The position numbers and the translations under genes were made by a program. The notes below the pieces were generated by a model that saw nothing but the letters and a program-made list of their open reading frames with translations, was not told the origin of the DNA and did not search any database. A stretch of 64,000 nt of DNA from Streptomyces rhizosphaerihabitans (GTDB lineage: Bacteria > Actinomycetota > Actinomycetes > Streptomycetales > Streptomycetaceae): the NCBI RefSeq assembly GCF_025399795.1, contig NZ_JAODTZ010000019.1, forward strand, positions 62,001-126,000, given 5' to 3'. This document shows, in pieces, positions 35,228-45,208 of this stretch (its first letter is position 1; each line of letters begins with the position of its first letter).

Positions 35228-36490
35228 ATGTCGCTTCTGAACACCCCCCTTCACGAGCTGGACCCGGACGTCGCGGCCGCCGTCGACGCCGAGCTGCACC
35301 GCCAGCAGTCCACCCTGGAGATGATCGCCTCGGAGAACTTCGCTCCGGTCGCGGTCATGGAGGCCCAGGGCTCGGTCCTGACCAACAAGTACGCCGAGGG
35401 TTACCCCGGCCGCCGCTACTACGGCGGCTGCGAGCACGTCGACGTGGTCGAGCAGATCGCCATCGACCGTGTGAAGGCGCTGTTCGGCGCCGAGCACGCG
35501 AATGTGCAGCCGCACTCGGGCGCCCAGGCCAACGCGGCGGCGATGTTCGCGCTGCTCAAGCCGGGCGACACGATCATGGGTCTGAACCTCGCGCACGGCG
35601 GGCACCTCACCCACGGCATGAAGATCAACTTCTCGGGCAAGCTCTACAACGTGGTCGCGTACCACGTGAGCGACGAGACCGGACAGGTCGACATGGCCGA
35701 GGTCGAGCGCCTCGCCAAGGAGTCCCGGCCGAAGCTGATCGTGGCCGGCTGGTCGGCCTACCCGCGGCAGCTGGACTTCGCCGAGTTCCGCCGCATCGCC
35801 GACGAGGTCGGCGCGTACCTCATGGTCGACATGGCGCACTTCGCCGGCCTGGTGGCCGCGGGGCTGCACCCGAACCCGGTGCCGCACGCCCACGTCGTCA
35901 CGACGACCACCCACAAGACCCTCGGCGGCCCCCGCGGCGGCGTGATCCTCTCGACGGCCGAGCTGGCCAAGAAGATCAACTCCGCGGTCTTCCCCGGTCA
36001 GCAGGGCGGTCCGCTGGAGCATGTGATCGCCGCCAAGGCCGTCTCCTTCAAGGTCGCCGCCACCGACGACTTCAAGGAGCGCCAGCAGCGCACGCTGGAC
36101 GGCGCGCGCATCCTGGCCGAGCGTCTGGTCCAGGACGACGTGAAGGCCGTCGGTGTGGACGTCCTGTCCGGGGGCACGGACGTGCACCTGGTCCTGGTCG
36201 ACCTGCGCAACTCCGAGCTGGACGGGCAGCAGGCCGAGGACCGCCTCCACGAGGTCGGCATCACGGTCAACCGCAACGCCATCCCGAACGACCCCCGCCC
36301 GCCGATGGTCACCTCCGGCCTGCGCATCGGCACGCCCGCCCTCGCCACCCGCGGGTTCACGACCGAGGACTTCACCGAGGTCGCGGACATCATCGCCGAG
36401 GCGCTGAAGCCGTCCTACGACGTGGAGGGCCTGAAGGTCCGTGTGTCCGCTCTGGCCGACAAGCACCCGTTGTACCCCGGCCTGAAGTAG
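35228..36490 (+). CDS. glyA: Serine hydroxymethyltransferase
   Basis: 420 residues. PLP enzyme interconverting serine and glycine with tetrahydrofolate. The PLP lysine is in TTTHKTLGGPRGG (about residue 230); MIASENFAP, YAEGYPGRRYYGG and QPHSGAQANAAAM are hallmark segments. It belongs to the glycine riboswitch operon, coupling glycine cleavage with one-carbon transfer. Full length and intact. Confidence 0.98.
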   Translation: MSLLNTPLHELDPDVAAAVDAELHRQQSTLEMIASENFAPVAVMEAQGSVLTNKYAEGYPGRRYYGGCEHVDVVEQIAIDRVKALFGAEHANVQPHSGAQANAAAMFALLKPGDTIMGLNLAHGGHLTHGMKINFSGKLYNVVAYHVSDETGQVDMAEVERLAKESRPKLIVAGWSAYPRQLDFAEFRRIADEVGAYLMVDMAHFAGLVAAGLHPNPVPHAHVVTTTTHKTLGGPRGGVILSTAELAKKINSAVFPGQQGGPLEHVIAAKAVSFKVAATDDFKERQQRTLDGARILAERLVQDDVKAVGVDVLSGGTDVHLVLVDLRNSELDGQQAEDRLHEVGITVNRNAIPNDPRPPMVTSGLRIGTPALATRGFTTEDFTEVADIIAEALKPSYDVEGLKVRVSALADKHPLYPGLK

Positions 36491-36523
36491 TTCCGTAGGC
36501 TTTCTGCCATACGTTGTATTCAC

Positions 36524-36587
36524 CCGTACGGTTCCTTTCGTACGGACATCCGGGGCACCGCGCACACTGGAAGAGCGCGGTGCCCCG
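36524..36587 (+). terminator. Two hairpins between glyA and sdaA
   Basis: CCGTACG/CGTACGG (36524-36530, 36539-36545), then the stronger CGGGGCACCGCGC/GCGCGGTGCCCCG (36551-36563, 36575-36587) with an 11-nt loop. The second is a good terminator for the gcvT-gcvH-glyA unit, leaving sdaA to its own promoter or to read-through. Confidence 0.7.
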
Positions 36588-36652
36588 TTCCATGCGGTCC
36601 CGCACCACCTCCGCCGGACAACGGCGTCCGGCGAAACCACCAAGGAGTTCCC

Positions 36653-38020
<1,368 letters not shown>

Positions 38021-38027
38021 GGAAGAG

Positions 38028-38097
38028 GGGCTGACCGGTCGGGCCCCGCCCGGACCGGTCCGCCCGGTCGGTCGGCGCCGCCCGTCCCGGTCAGCCC
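38028..38097. terminator. Bidirectional terminator between sdaA and the biosynthetic cluster
   Basis: GGGCTGACCGG (38028-38038) pairs with CCGGTCAGCCC (38087-38097); inside lies the palindrome CGGACCGGTCCG (38051-38062). The right arm overlaps the stop of the aspartokinase gene. It marks the left edge of the cluster. Confidence 0.55.
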
Positions 38098-39290
38098 GGC
38101 CGCTCGCTCTCGGGGGCGGGCGCCGGGCCCGAGCCGACCAGGACGTCGCTGTGCGGGGAACGGGCCTTGGCCGGCGGGGGGACGGCCGGTCCCGGGGGGC
38201 CCGCGGGATCCGGGTACAGCAGACCGTGGCGTCGGCGGGCCTCGGCCGCGGCGTCGGAGCGCGGTACCAGGGTGTGTTCGGCCCGGCCGTCCGCCCGCAG
38301 GGTGGTGACCAGGCACAGGTCGCCGAGGCGGCGTGCGGTCCGCAGGTGCGGGGCCGCGCCGCGCGCTCCGGCCGGCACCGTCAGACACGCCTCGCTCGCG
38401 GTGTCGAACTCGGTGACCGCCAGGCCCTCGGCCCGCAGCCGTCCCCCGGCCGCCCGGCGTTCCCGGCCGGACCGGAAGCGCCAGACCTCGCTGTCCTTGT
38501 GCACGACGACCGCGGCCGCCTCCGGACCCGTCCCGACGGCGGTCCCGCCTCCCGGGCCCTCGCTCCAGGGAAAGGGACGGCACAGCAGCCGCACCCCGCC
38601 GCGCTCCGCCCAGTCCACGGCACCCTCGTGGACGACCTTGGCGCCGTGCCGGGACATCCGGCGCACTCCCTCGTAGCTGATCCGCGAGAGGGTGCGCGCC
38701 TCCGGCACGAGATAGGGGTCGGCGGTGCACACCCCGGGCACGTCGGAGAAGAGCTCGCACGACTCGGCGCCCAGCGTCACGGCCGTCGCCACCGCCGAGA
38801 GGTCCGAGCTGTTGCGGCCCAGCATGACGGTCCTCCCGGCCGTGTCGACCGCCTGGCCGCCGGGGACGACAGCGATCGGGCATTCGGCCAGAGCCCTGGA
38901 CAGCGCCTCGGGACGGGCCGAGACGAGTTCCGCCCGATCACCGGGCCCCTGGGCGAGGAGCCCGGTGCCCGCCGCCGGCAGCGGGCACGCGGGCACGCCC
39001 TGGGCGTCGAGCGCGGCCGCGAGCAGGGCGACGCTCACCGTCTCGCCGGCGGTCAGGAGCATCGCCGCGGCGTGGGCGGGCGGATCGGCGGCCAGGGCGT
39101 CCAGCGTCTGCTGGAGTCTGCCCGTCGTACCGGACATCGCGCTCACCACGACGACCAGCGGGCGCCTGTCCTCGGTGCTGCGGCGCACCGCGTACCGGGC
39201 CACGCGGTGGTAGCCGTCGAGATCGGCGAAGGCGGAGCCGCCGAACTTCAGCACCAGCGGACGGCTGTCCGGCAGGGGGCGGCCCGTCAT
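38091..39290 (-). CDS. ask: Dedicated, diverged aspartate kinase
   Basis: 399 residues from the ATG at 39290, which overlaps the asd stop (ATGA). Phosphorylates aspartate to feed the semialdehyde made by its neighbour. Kinase motifs are recognisable: LVLKFGGSAF at the N-terminus, VVVSAMSGTT, LGRNSSDLSA in place of the usual LGRGGSDTTA, ELFSDVPGVCTADPYLVPEA and GAKVVH. The C-terminal 130 residues do not show clear ACT-domain sequence, so the usual lysine/threonine feedback site may be missing (inference). It ends in a Pro-rich tail. Being separate from the primary ask-asd pair, it is probably pathway-specific. Confidence 0.85.
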   Translation of the reverse strand: MTGRPLPDSRPLVLKFGGSAFADLDGYHRVARYAVRRSTEDRRPLVVVVSAMSGTTGRLQQTLDALAADPPAHAAAMLLTAGETVSVALLAAALDAQGVPACPLPAAGTGLLAQGPGDRAELVSARPEALSRALAECPIAVVPGGQAVDTAGRTVMLGRNSSDLSAVATAVTLGAESCELFSDVPGVCTADPYLVPEARTLSRISYEGVRRMSRHGAKVVHEGAVDWAERGGVRLLCRPFPWSEGPGGGTAVGTGPEAAAVVVHKDSEVWRFRSGRERRAAGGRLRAEGLAVTEFDTASEACLTVPAGARGAAPHLRTARRLGDLCLVTTLRADGRAEHTLVPRSDAAAEARRRHGLLYPDPAGPPGPAVPPPAKARSPHSDVLVGSGPAPAPESERPG

Positions 39291-40336
39291 CCCAGCCACC
39301 CGTTCTTCGCGGCGAGTTCCACGATCTGCAACGCGTTCAGCGCGGCCCCCACCCACAGGTTGTCGGCGACCACCCAGAGCGCCACCGCCCGGTCGTCCTC
39401 CGGCTCGACGCGTATGCGGCCGACATGGACCAGGGCCCGGTCCTCGGGCCGGGCGAAGACCCTGCGGGGCATGGGGTACGAGGGGTTCTCCGAGCGGCGG
39501 TAGACCCGCAGGCCGGGCGTCGCGGCCAGGGCGGCCTCGACGGACGCGGTCGTGACCGGCTCGCGCAGCCGCAGGTGCGCGGCCTCGGAGTGGCAGTCGA
39601 AGACCGGCACCCGCACCGCGGTGGCACTCACCCGCAGGTCCGGCAGACCGAGGATCCTGCGTGGTTCGCGGACGAGTTTGCGTTCCTCGTGCGTGAACCC
39701 GGTGTCGTCCTGCAGCCCTATCTCGGGGACGAGGTTGAAGGACAGCGGCTGCCCGAAGCGCCCGCCGGGGACGCCCTGCGCATGGGGGTCGTCCAGGACG
39801 GCCCTGGACCCTTCCGCCAGTTCCCGCAGACCGCGCACCCCGCCGCCGGACGCCGCCTGGTAGGTGGCCACCACGACACTCTCCAGACCCGCCAGTTCGT
39901 GCACCGGGTGCAGGGCGCGCACCAGCTGGATGGTCGAACAGTTGGGGTTGGCCACGAGGTTGGACGCCGGCCGGTCGTCGAGCGCGCCCGGGTTGACCTG
40001 GGGCACGACGAGCGGGACGTCCGGTCTCATCCGGAAGGCGGAGCTGTTGTCGACGACCAGTACCCCCGCAGAGGCCAGTCGCTCCGCCTCCCGGCCGCTC
40101 ACCTCCGCACCCGCGGAGAAGACGGCGACATCCAGACCCCGGAGGTCCAGGTCGTCGAGAGTGACCAGGTCCGCCATGGGCAGGGACAGCGCCAGCTCGG
40201 TGCCCAGGTCCCGGCCGACGCTGCGCGCCGATCCCACGGGCACCACCTGTTCCACGGGTACGATCCCGCCGTCGAGCAGGGCCAGGCACTCCCGGCCCAC
40301 CGCTCCGGTGGCGCCCACTACAGCGATGCGCAGCAT
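39287..40336 (-). CDS. asd: Dedicated aspartate-semialdehyde dehydrogenase
   Basis: 349 residues. Reduces aspartyl phosphate to aspartate semialdehyde with NADPH. The nucleotide motif GATGAVG is at the N-terminus; the catalytic cysteine is C133 in NPNCST; SGGGVRGLRE, the FDCHSEAAHL segment (catalytic His region) and VVADNLWVGAALNA near the end are typical. AGGAGG sits 6 nt before the ATG. It is translationally coupled to the kinase gene and 30 bases downstream of the GlxA-type regulator. Confidence 0.95.
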   Translation of the reverse strand: MLRIAVVGATGAVGRECLALLDGGIVPVEQVVPVGSARSVGRDLGTELALSLPMADLVTLDDLDLRGLDVAVFSAGAEVSGREAERLASAGVLVVDNSSAFRMRPDVPLVVPQVNPGALDDRPASNLVANPNCSTIQLVRALHPVHELAGLESVVVATYQAASGGGVRGLRELAEGSRAVLDDPHAQGVPGGRFGQPLSFNLVPEIGLQDDTGFTHEERKLVREPRRILGLPDLRVSATAVRVPVFDCHSEAAHLRLREPVTTASVEAALAATPGLRVYRRSENPSYPMPRRVFARPEDRALVHVGRIRVEPEDDRAVALWVVADNLWVGAALNALQIVELAAKNGWLG

Positions 40337-40366
40337 TCCCGTCCTCCTGTCGCCCCGCGCGGGGGC

Positions 40367-41341
40367 TCAGTGCGTGGTTGTGCCGGGTAACCGGCCCCGG
40401 AAGGCACGGCGGTACGCGTTGGGCGTGGTGTTGAGGAAGTGCACGAACTGGTACCGCAGGGCGGCCGCGTTGGCGAATCCCGTACGGGCCGCCACCGCCT
40501 CCATCGTCTCGTCGGTGTTCTCCAGCAGCCGCTGGGCACTCAGCACCCGCTGGGCCAGCAGCCACCGGTAGGGGGTGGTCCCCGTCTCCGCCCGGAAGCG
40601 GCGGGCGAAGGTGCGCGGCGACATGCAGGCCCGCGCCGACAGCTGCTCCACGCTGATCTCCTGGTCCAGGTGACGCTCGGCCCAGGTCAGCACCTCGCGC
40701 ACACCGTCCTCCCCGTACTGCGCCACCGGCCGTTCGATGTACTGGGCCTGGCCGCCCTCACGGTGCGGGGGCACCACCATGCGCCGGGCGATGGCGTTGG
40801 CGACGTCGCTGCCCTGGAGCTTGCGCACCAGGTGAAGGCAGGCGTCGATCCCCGCGGAGGTGCCGGCCGAGGTGAGGATCGGGTCCTCGTCGACGTAGAG
40901 CACTCCCGGTTCGACCTGGGCCTTGGGGTAGCGCTCGGCCAGCGCGTCGGCGTACCGCCAGTGGGTGGTGCAACGCCGTCCGTCCAGCAGCCCCGCGGCG
41001 CCCAGGACGAAGGCGCCGACACAGACGCTGACCACCCGGGCCCCGCGGGCCACCGCCTGGCGCAGGGCCTCCAGAAGAGCGGGCGGAAAGTCCCGGGTGT
41101 GGAAGTCGTCCCCCACCGGGATGGCGATGAGATCGGCCTCCTCCAGCCGGTCGAGCCCGTAGGGCGTGCTGATGGTGAACCCCGGCACCGCCCGGACCGA
41201 CGGGAATTCCGCGGCGACGAGCGCGAAGTCGTACGCGGGCAGCCCCTCCTCCCGGCGGTCGATCCCGAATACCTCACATACGACACCCAGCTCGAAGGGA
41301 TGGACGTTGTCGAGCAGGACCGCGGCTACGTTCTTCAGCAT
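40367..41341 (-). CDS. GlxA-family transcriptional regulator (DJ-1/PfpI + AraC HTH), TTA-containing
   Basis: 324 residues from the ATG at 41341. An N-terminal DJ-1/PfpI-like domain (AAVLLDNVHPFELGVVCEVFG, and SVCVGAFVLGAAGLLDGRR with the nucleophile-elbow Cys) is fused to a C-terminal AraC pair of HTH motifs (ISVEQLSARACMSPRTFARRF and MEAVAARTGFANAAALRYQFVHF). Such GlxA-type proteins activate or repress secondary-metabolite genes in Streptomyces. Residue 318 is a TTA codon (40388-40390), implying bldA control. It sits inside the left arm of the cluster and is the likely pathway regulator with the LuxR protein. An upstream TTG at 41350 is possible but has no ribosome binding site. Confidence 0.92.
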   Translation of the reverse strand: MLKNVAAVLLDNVHPFELGVVCEVFGIDRREEGLPAYDFALVAAEFPSVRAVPGFTISTPYGLDRLEEADLIAIPVGDDFHTRDFPPALLEALRQAVARGARVVSVCVGAFVLGAAGLLDGRRCTTHWRYADALAERYPKAQVEPGVLYVDEDPILTSAGTSAGIDACLHLVRKLQGSDVANAIARRMVVPPHREGGQAQYIERPVAQYGEDGVREVLTWAERHLDQEISVEQLSARACMSPRTFARRFRAETGTTPYRWLLAQRVLSAQRLLENTDETMEAVAARTGFANAAALRYQFVHFLNTTPNAYRRAFRGRLPGTTTH

Positions 41342-41446
41342 GTTTTCCAATGTGGCAGTAATACATGGTGTTCTGACAGTCCCTCCGCTGTCCCCTGGCC
41401 GAATCAGCCCTCATACTCACGGCATGGACCCTGAAGCGGTTGGGAT

Positions 41447-41941
41447 TCACTCACTCGCGCTCATGGGTGGAGACACACCGTTGACAGGCCCGCCGATGGA
41501 CACGATCCCGCTGCGGATGCCCATGACGACGGCTTGCGTCCGATCGGACGCGCCGACCTTCATGAAGACCGCGGACAAATGGTTCTTCACCGTCTTCTCG
41601 GATATGCCAAGCGCCTTGGCCACGCGCCGATTCGAATTCCCCTGGGCGATAAGCACCAGAATTTGCCGTTCACGGGCCGTCAGCAGGGAGAGGGCCTCCC
41701 GTGTCGCGAGCGCTTCCTCGGAGGGCGGCGGGGCGGCGTCGGCCGTCCGTCGGCCGTCGGCCCGTAAGTCCTCGATCAACTGCTCCTGTGCCTCCAGGGC
41801 GTCCTGCGCCTCGCCCAGGGCCTTGTGCACCTTGGCGACGCCTTCGGCCAAGGCCGTCACGGGCTCCTTCGGCGCCCCGCAGACCTCGCAGCACTGCCGA
41901 CCCCTCAGCTCCTCGACCGACCCGCGCGCAACAGGCGACAT
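41447..41941 (-). CDS. Small LuxR-family regulator, TTA-containing
   Basis: 164 residues. GGAGGGAG precedes the ATG at 41941. The N-terminus has a Cys-rich patch (RGRQCCEVCGAP) that could bind a metal or sense redox state; a coiled-coil-like helix follows (VTALAEGVAKVHKALGEAQDALEAQEQLIEDL). The C-terminal LuxR HTH reads LTARERQILVLIAQGNSNRRVAKALGISEKTVKNHLSAVFMKV. No receiver domain, so it is an orphan. Residue 59 is encoded by TTA (41765-41767), so it too may be bldA-dependent. Located between the aldehyde dehydrogenase and GlxA-type genes. Confidence 0.9.
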   Translation of the reverse strand: MSPVARGSVEELRGRQCCEVCGAPKEPVTALAEGVAKVHKALGEAQDALEAQEQLIEDLRADGRRTADAAPPPSEEALATREALSLLTARERQILVLIAQGNSNRRVAKALGISEKTVKNHLSAVFMKVGASDRTQAVVMGIRSGIVSIGGPVNGVSPPMSASE

Positions 41942-42027
41942 CAGATGAACTCCCTCCACCGATGTGAATTGACCGAACCGCTCTTCTCCGTAGGGCCGAG
42001 GGCTTGCGGGAAAATCGACGCACCGGG

Positions 42028-43485
42028 TCAGGAAGGAAGCTCCGCATGGATCGCCACCGTCTTGCACCGCGTGTATTCGCGCAGTGCCTCCAGCCCTTTC
42101 TCCACTCCGATTCCCGAGCGCCGGTAACCGCCGAACGGCAGCTCCACTCCCCCGGCCGCGCTGTAGTTGTTCACGAACACCTGCCCCACCCGCAGCCGCT
42201 GGGCGAGCCAGTGGGCGGTGGTCACGTCGGACGTCCACACTCCGGCGGCCAGTCCGTACGTGGTGTGTTCCGCGAGTCCGACCGCTTCCTCCAGCGAGTC
42301 GAAGACCGATACACACAGGACCGGACCGAATATCTCCTCGTTGAACACCCGGTGTTCCGGGGTGACCTGATCGAGGATGGTGGGCTCCACATAGAAGCCC
42401 TCGCCGTACGCGTCCCCTTCGGGTACTCCACCGCCCACGCGGACCACGGCGTCCCGTCGGCCCTCGGCCAGGTAGCCGAGCACCCGGTCGCGCTGTCTCG
42501 CGGAGATGAGCGGTCCCATGTCGGGATCGCTCGCCCCCGGCCCGATGGTCAGGGCGCGGAACCGTTCGACGAGCGCGTCCACCAGTTCGTCGTGAACGGA
42601 CCGGTGGACGAGCAGCCGGCTGCCGGCCGAGCAGTTCTGTCCCGCATGCTCGGTGATCGACTCCACGATCTGCGGCACCGCGCGGGCGGCGTCGAAGTCG
42701 GGGAGCACGAGGTGCGGGGACTTCCCGCCGAGCTCCAGGGTGACCGGGACGATGGTGCGCGCCGCCGCGGTCATCACGGCTTCGCCCACCTCCCGCGAAC
42801 CGGTGAAGGCCAGGCGGTCGAGGTCGGGATGCGCGGCGAGTGCGGCGCCCGCTTCCGCTCCGTAGCCCGGCACGATGTTCAGGGCCCCCGTCGGGAGTCC
42901 CGCTTCCTCGACGATGTCGGCCAGCCGGAGCGAGGTCAACGGCGCGTCCTCGGCTGGCTTGAGGACACAGCAGTTTCCGGCCGCGAGGGCGGGTGCCAGG
43001 GTTCTGGCCGCGATCTGCAGCGGGTAGTTCCACGGAATGATGTGGCCGCACACGCCGTAGGGTTCGCGCAGGGTGAAGGCCAGCCGGCCCGGCTGCTGCT
43101 GGATCGTTTCGCCGCCGAGCGCCTCGACGGCGTTGGCGTAGAAGTCGAAGTACCGGGCGGCGACGTCGGCGTCGACCAGTGACTGACTGAGCGGCTTGCC
43201 GGTGTCGAGCGTCTCCAGTGCGGCGAGCTCCTCGCGCCGGGCGCGCAGGACCTCGGCGATGCGATGGCAGACCCGGGAGCGGTCCACCGGTGTGGCGAAC
43301 CGCCACACCGTCTCGTAGGTGTGACGGGCCGCCTCCACGGCCGCCCGGACCTCCTCCGGGCCGCAGCGGGCGACGCGGGCGACGCGGCGGGCGTTCGACG
43401 GATCGAGGACGTCGATCCACCGGGCCGTGGGAACCTGCTTCCCCGCGATGACAGCCGTGTACTCCGGTATTGATGCATCACTCAC
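42028..43485 (-). CDS. Aldehyde dehydrogenase
   Basis: 485 residues from the GTG at 43485. NAD(P)-dependent oxidation of an aldehyde to an acid. Catalytic Glu in LELGGKSPH and Cys in GQNCSAGSRL; the cofactor segment PWNYPLQIAARTLAPALAAGNCCVLKP and the FNEEIFGPVL and PFGGYRRSGIG motifs are all present. Closest in feel to betaine-aldehyde or gamma-aminobutyraldehyde dehydrogenases, hence a substrate with a polar chain is plausible. It lies 45 bases downstream of the Fe-ADH gene, so the two likely act in sequence on a pathway intermediate. Confidence 0.93.
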   Translation of the reverse strand: MSDASIPEYTAVIAGKQVPTARWIDVLDPSNARRVARVARCGPEEVRAAVEAARHTYETVWRFATPVDRSRVCHRIAEVLRARREELAALETLDTGKPLSQSLVDADVAARYFDFYANAVEALGGETIQQQPGRLAFTLREPYGVCGHIIPWNYPLQIAARTLAPALAAGNCCVLKPAEDAPLTSLRLADIVEEAGLPTGALNIVPGYGAEAGAALAAHPDLDRLAFTGSREVGEAVMTAAARTIVPVTLELGGKSPHLVLPDFDAARAVPQIVESITEHAGQNCSAGSRLLVHRSVHDELVDALVERFRALTIGPGASDPDMGPLISARQRDRVLGYLAEGRRDAVVRVGGGVPEGDAYGEGFYVEPTILDQVTPEHRVFNEEIFGPVLCVSVFDSLEEAVGLAEHTTYGLAAGVWTSDVTTAHWLAQRLRVGQVFVNNYSAAGGVELPFGGYRRSGIGVEKGLEALREYTRCKTVAIHAELPS

Positions 43486-43530
43486 GGGTGCATCCAGCTC
43501 CTTGGCGTGGGGGGGCGCACTGCTTCGGTG

Positions 43531-44838
43531 TCAGGTGGTCATCGAACCGGCGATCACCCTTCCGAGATCGCGTGAGGCGACGTCACGCGGGCAGCACACC
43601 AGCAGCCGCCGCTGTTTGAGCGCGCCTTCGACGAGTTCGGGGAGATCCTTCGTGGAGTAGCCGAAGTCCCGCAGCCCGGCGGGTCCTCCGGTGTCCGCCA
43701 CGATGCTCAGCAGCGTGGCCGGGAGCACGTCCGAACCGTTCGCCCCGGTCACGCCGTTGAGATTCGCTCCGAGCAACTCGGCGGCGCGCAGGTGACGTTC
43801 GGGGGACGTCGGGTACGTGAACTCGAAGGCCGCCGCCGCCGTGGAGACGACCGCCGCCCCGTGCGGCACCATGGCGTGGTCGACCTCGTACCCGTCCGGC
43901 CGGTAGTCACGCACCATCCCGGCTATGGGATAGGCGCAGGCGTGCGGAATGTGGGTTCCGGCATTGCCGAAGCCCATTCCCGCGAAGCTCGCCGCCCGGC
44001 TCATTCCGGTACGGGCCTCCAGATCGGCGGAGTTGAGCACGGCACGCCTGAGGTAGCGGCCGACCAGCTCCAGGGCCTGCTCCGCCCACACGTCGCTGAT
44101 CGGATTGGCGCCGATGTACAACGGCCGGTCCCCGGGCGTGGGGTACGGGGGGCGCCGGTCGTAGGCGCGGGCCGTGTACGACTCACAGGCGTGCGTCAGG
44201 ACGTCGTACCCCGAGGAGGCGGTGACGGCCGGGGGCAGCGTCAGGGTGTTCGCCGGGTCGACGAGCGCCAGGGAGGGCATCAGCCGCAGGTCGCTGATGC
44301 CCGTCTTCACGTTCAGGCCCGTGACACCGAGGGCGACCATGGCGGTGCACTCGCTGCCGCTGCCGGCCGTGGTGGGCACCGCCACCAGGGGCTTGAGCGG
44401 GCCGGGAATCGGGGCTCCGGCGCCGATCGGCGCGTTCAGGTAGTCGCGTACCGGGCGGCCGGGGTAACTGAGCAGCAGGTTCAGCATCTTGGCGGTGTCG
44501 ATCGAGCTGCCACCGCCGAGACCGACGTAGCCGTCCACCTGCAGTGCTTCCAGTTCACGGGCCGCCTCGGCGCAGCTCTCGTCGGTGGGTTCCACCCGGG
44601 CCCGGTCGAACAGCGTGACCGAGATCCCCTCCTGCTCGATCTGCTTGGCGACGCGGGCCGGCAGGCCGAGACCGGCCAGGACGGGATCGGTCACCAACAG
44701 CACCGACGCGATACCGGCCCTGCGCAGTTCATGGCCGATTTCCCGGGTGGCGCCGACACCGAATTTCAGCGGTGGGGCCTGCCAGCTGACTATTCGTTCA
44801 TGCTCCGGCGCATCTCCGCCCCACCCGAGCGATTCCAC
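43531..44838 (-). CDS. Iron-containing alcohol dehydrogenase, hydroxyacid-oxoacid transhydrogenase-like
   Basis: 435 residues from the GTG at 44838. Group III Fe-ADH fold with GGGSSIDTAKMLNLLLSYPG, VPTTAGSGSECT, GYDVLTHACESYTA and the PHGAAVVSTAAAAFEF metal-ligand region. The overall pattern, including the long ANPISDVWAEQALELVGRYLRRAVLNSADLEAR and FGNAGTHIPHACAYPIAGMV segments, follows ADHFE1-type hydroxyacid-oxoacid transhydrogenases, which oxidise 4-hydroxybutyrate-like acids while reducing 2-oxoglutarate. In this cluster it may act on a homoserine- or 4-hydroxy-acid-type intermediate made from aspartate semialdehyde (inference). First gene of the left arm. Confidence 0.88.
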   Translation of the reverse strand: MESLGWGGDAPEHERIVSWQAPPLKFGVGATREIGHELRRAGIASVLLVTDPVLAGLGLPARVAKQIEQEGISVTLFDRARVEPTDESCAEAARELEALQVDGYVGLGGGSSIDTAKMLNLLLSYPGRPVRDYLNAPIGAGAPIPGPLKPLVAVPTTAGSGSECTAMVALGVTGLNVKTGISDLRLMPSLALVDPANTLTLPPAVTASSGYDVLTHACESYTARAYDRRPPYPTPGDRPLYIGANPISDVWAEQALELVGRYLRRAVLNSADLEARTGMSRAASFAGMGFGNAGTHIPHACAYPIAGMVRDYRPDGYEVDHAMVPHGAAVVSTAAAAFEFTYPTSPERHLRAAELLGANLNGVTGANGSDVLPATLLSIVADTGGPAGLRDFGYSTKDLPELVEGALKQRRLLVCCPRDVASRDLGRVIAGSMTT

Positions 44839-45208
44839 AGTCCGTCCCCGCCTTCATTGGCTTGACCTGGAAATCCGACCGAGAAACTGACATGGCGAAC
44901 GGCGACGCGCACCCAGACGTCTCGGCCGATTCGGCGAATCGACGTCGCCTTCACACAATTTTCGACCGGGCGAGGGCCACAGTAGCCAGTCGTCCTGGGT
45001 CCCGCCATAGGTCCCTTGCCCTATGACTTAAACCCACCAACCGGCAGCACTGGCGCACATCGGGAAACAACGGACCAACACCCCGGTTCCCACCTCGGTA
45101 CAGGACCGGTGTCACACTCGCCCCTGGAGCACCGGCTGGCAGTAAATCGTGGTTGCGTGTCCGTTCCGCCACTGTCGCCGCGGGCGCTCCGGCCAGCAGA
45201 GTTGAGTC
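44839..45208. promoter_or_regulatory. Divergent promoter region of the cluster
   Basis: 370 bases between the left arm and the ATP-grasp operon, with no credible gene. ATAGG-TCCCTTGC-CCTAT (45008-45025) is a partial inverted repeat. The part GGTCCCTTGCCCTAT resembles GGACCATCGTCCTAT on the minus strand upstream of the right arm (about 56937-56951), 11 of 15 bases identical, and may be a shared regulator site or promoter. Confidence 0.4.

Noticed and set aside
38091..40565. Single 824-residue fusion of kinase with upstream sequence
   Set aside because: The upstream part is the asd gene in another frame; the kinase has its own ATG overlapping the asd stop.
44790..45008. 72-codon minus-strand ORF in the divergent cluster promoter
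   Set aside because: No ribosome binding site, no motif, and it overlaps the start of the Fe-ADH gene.
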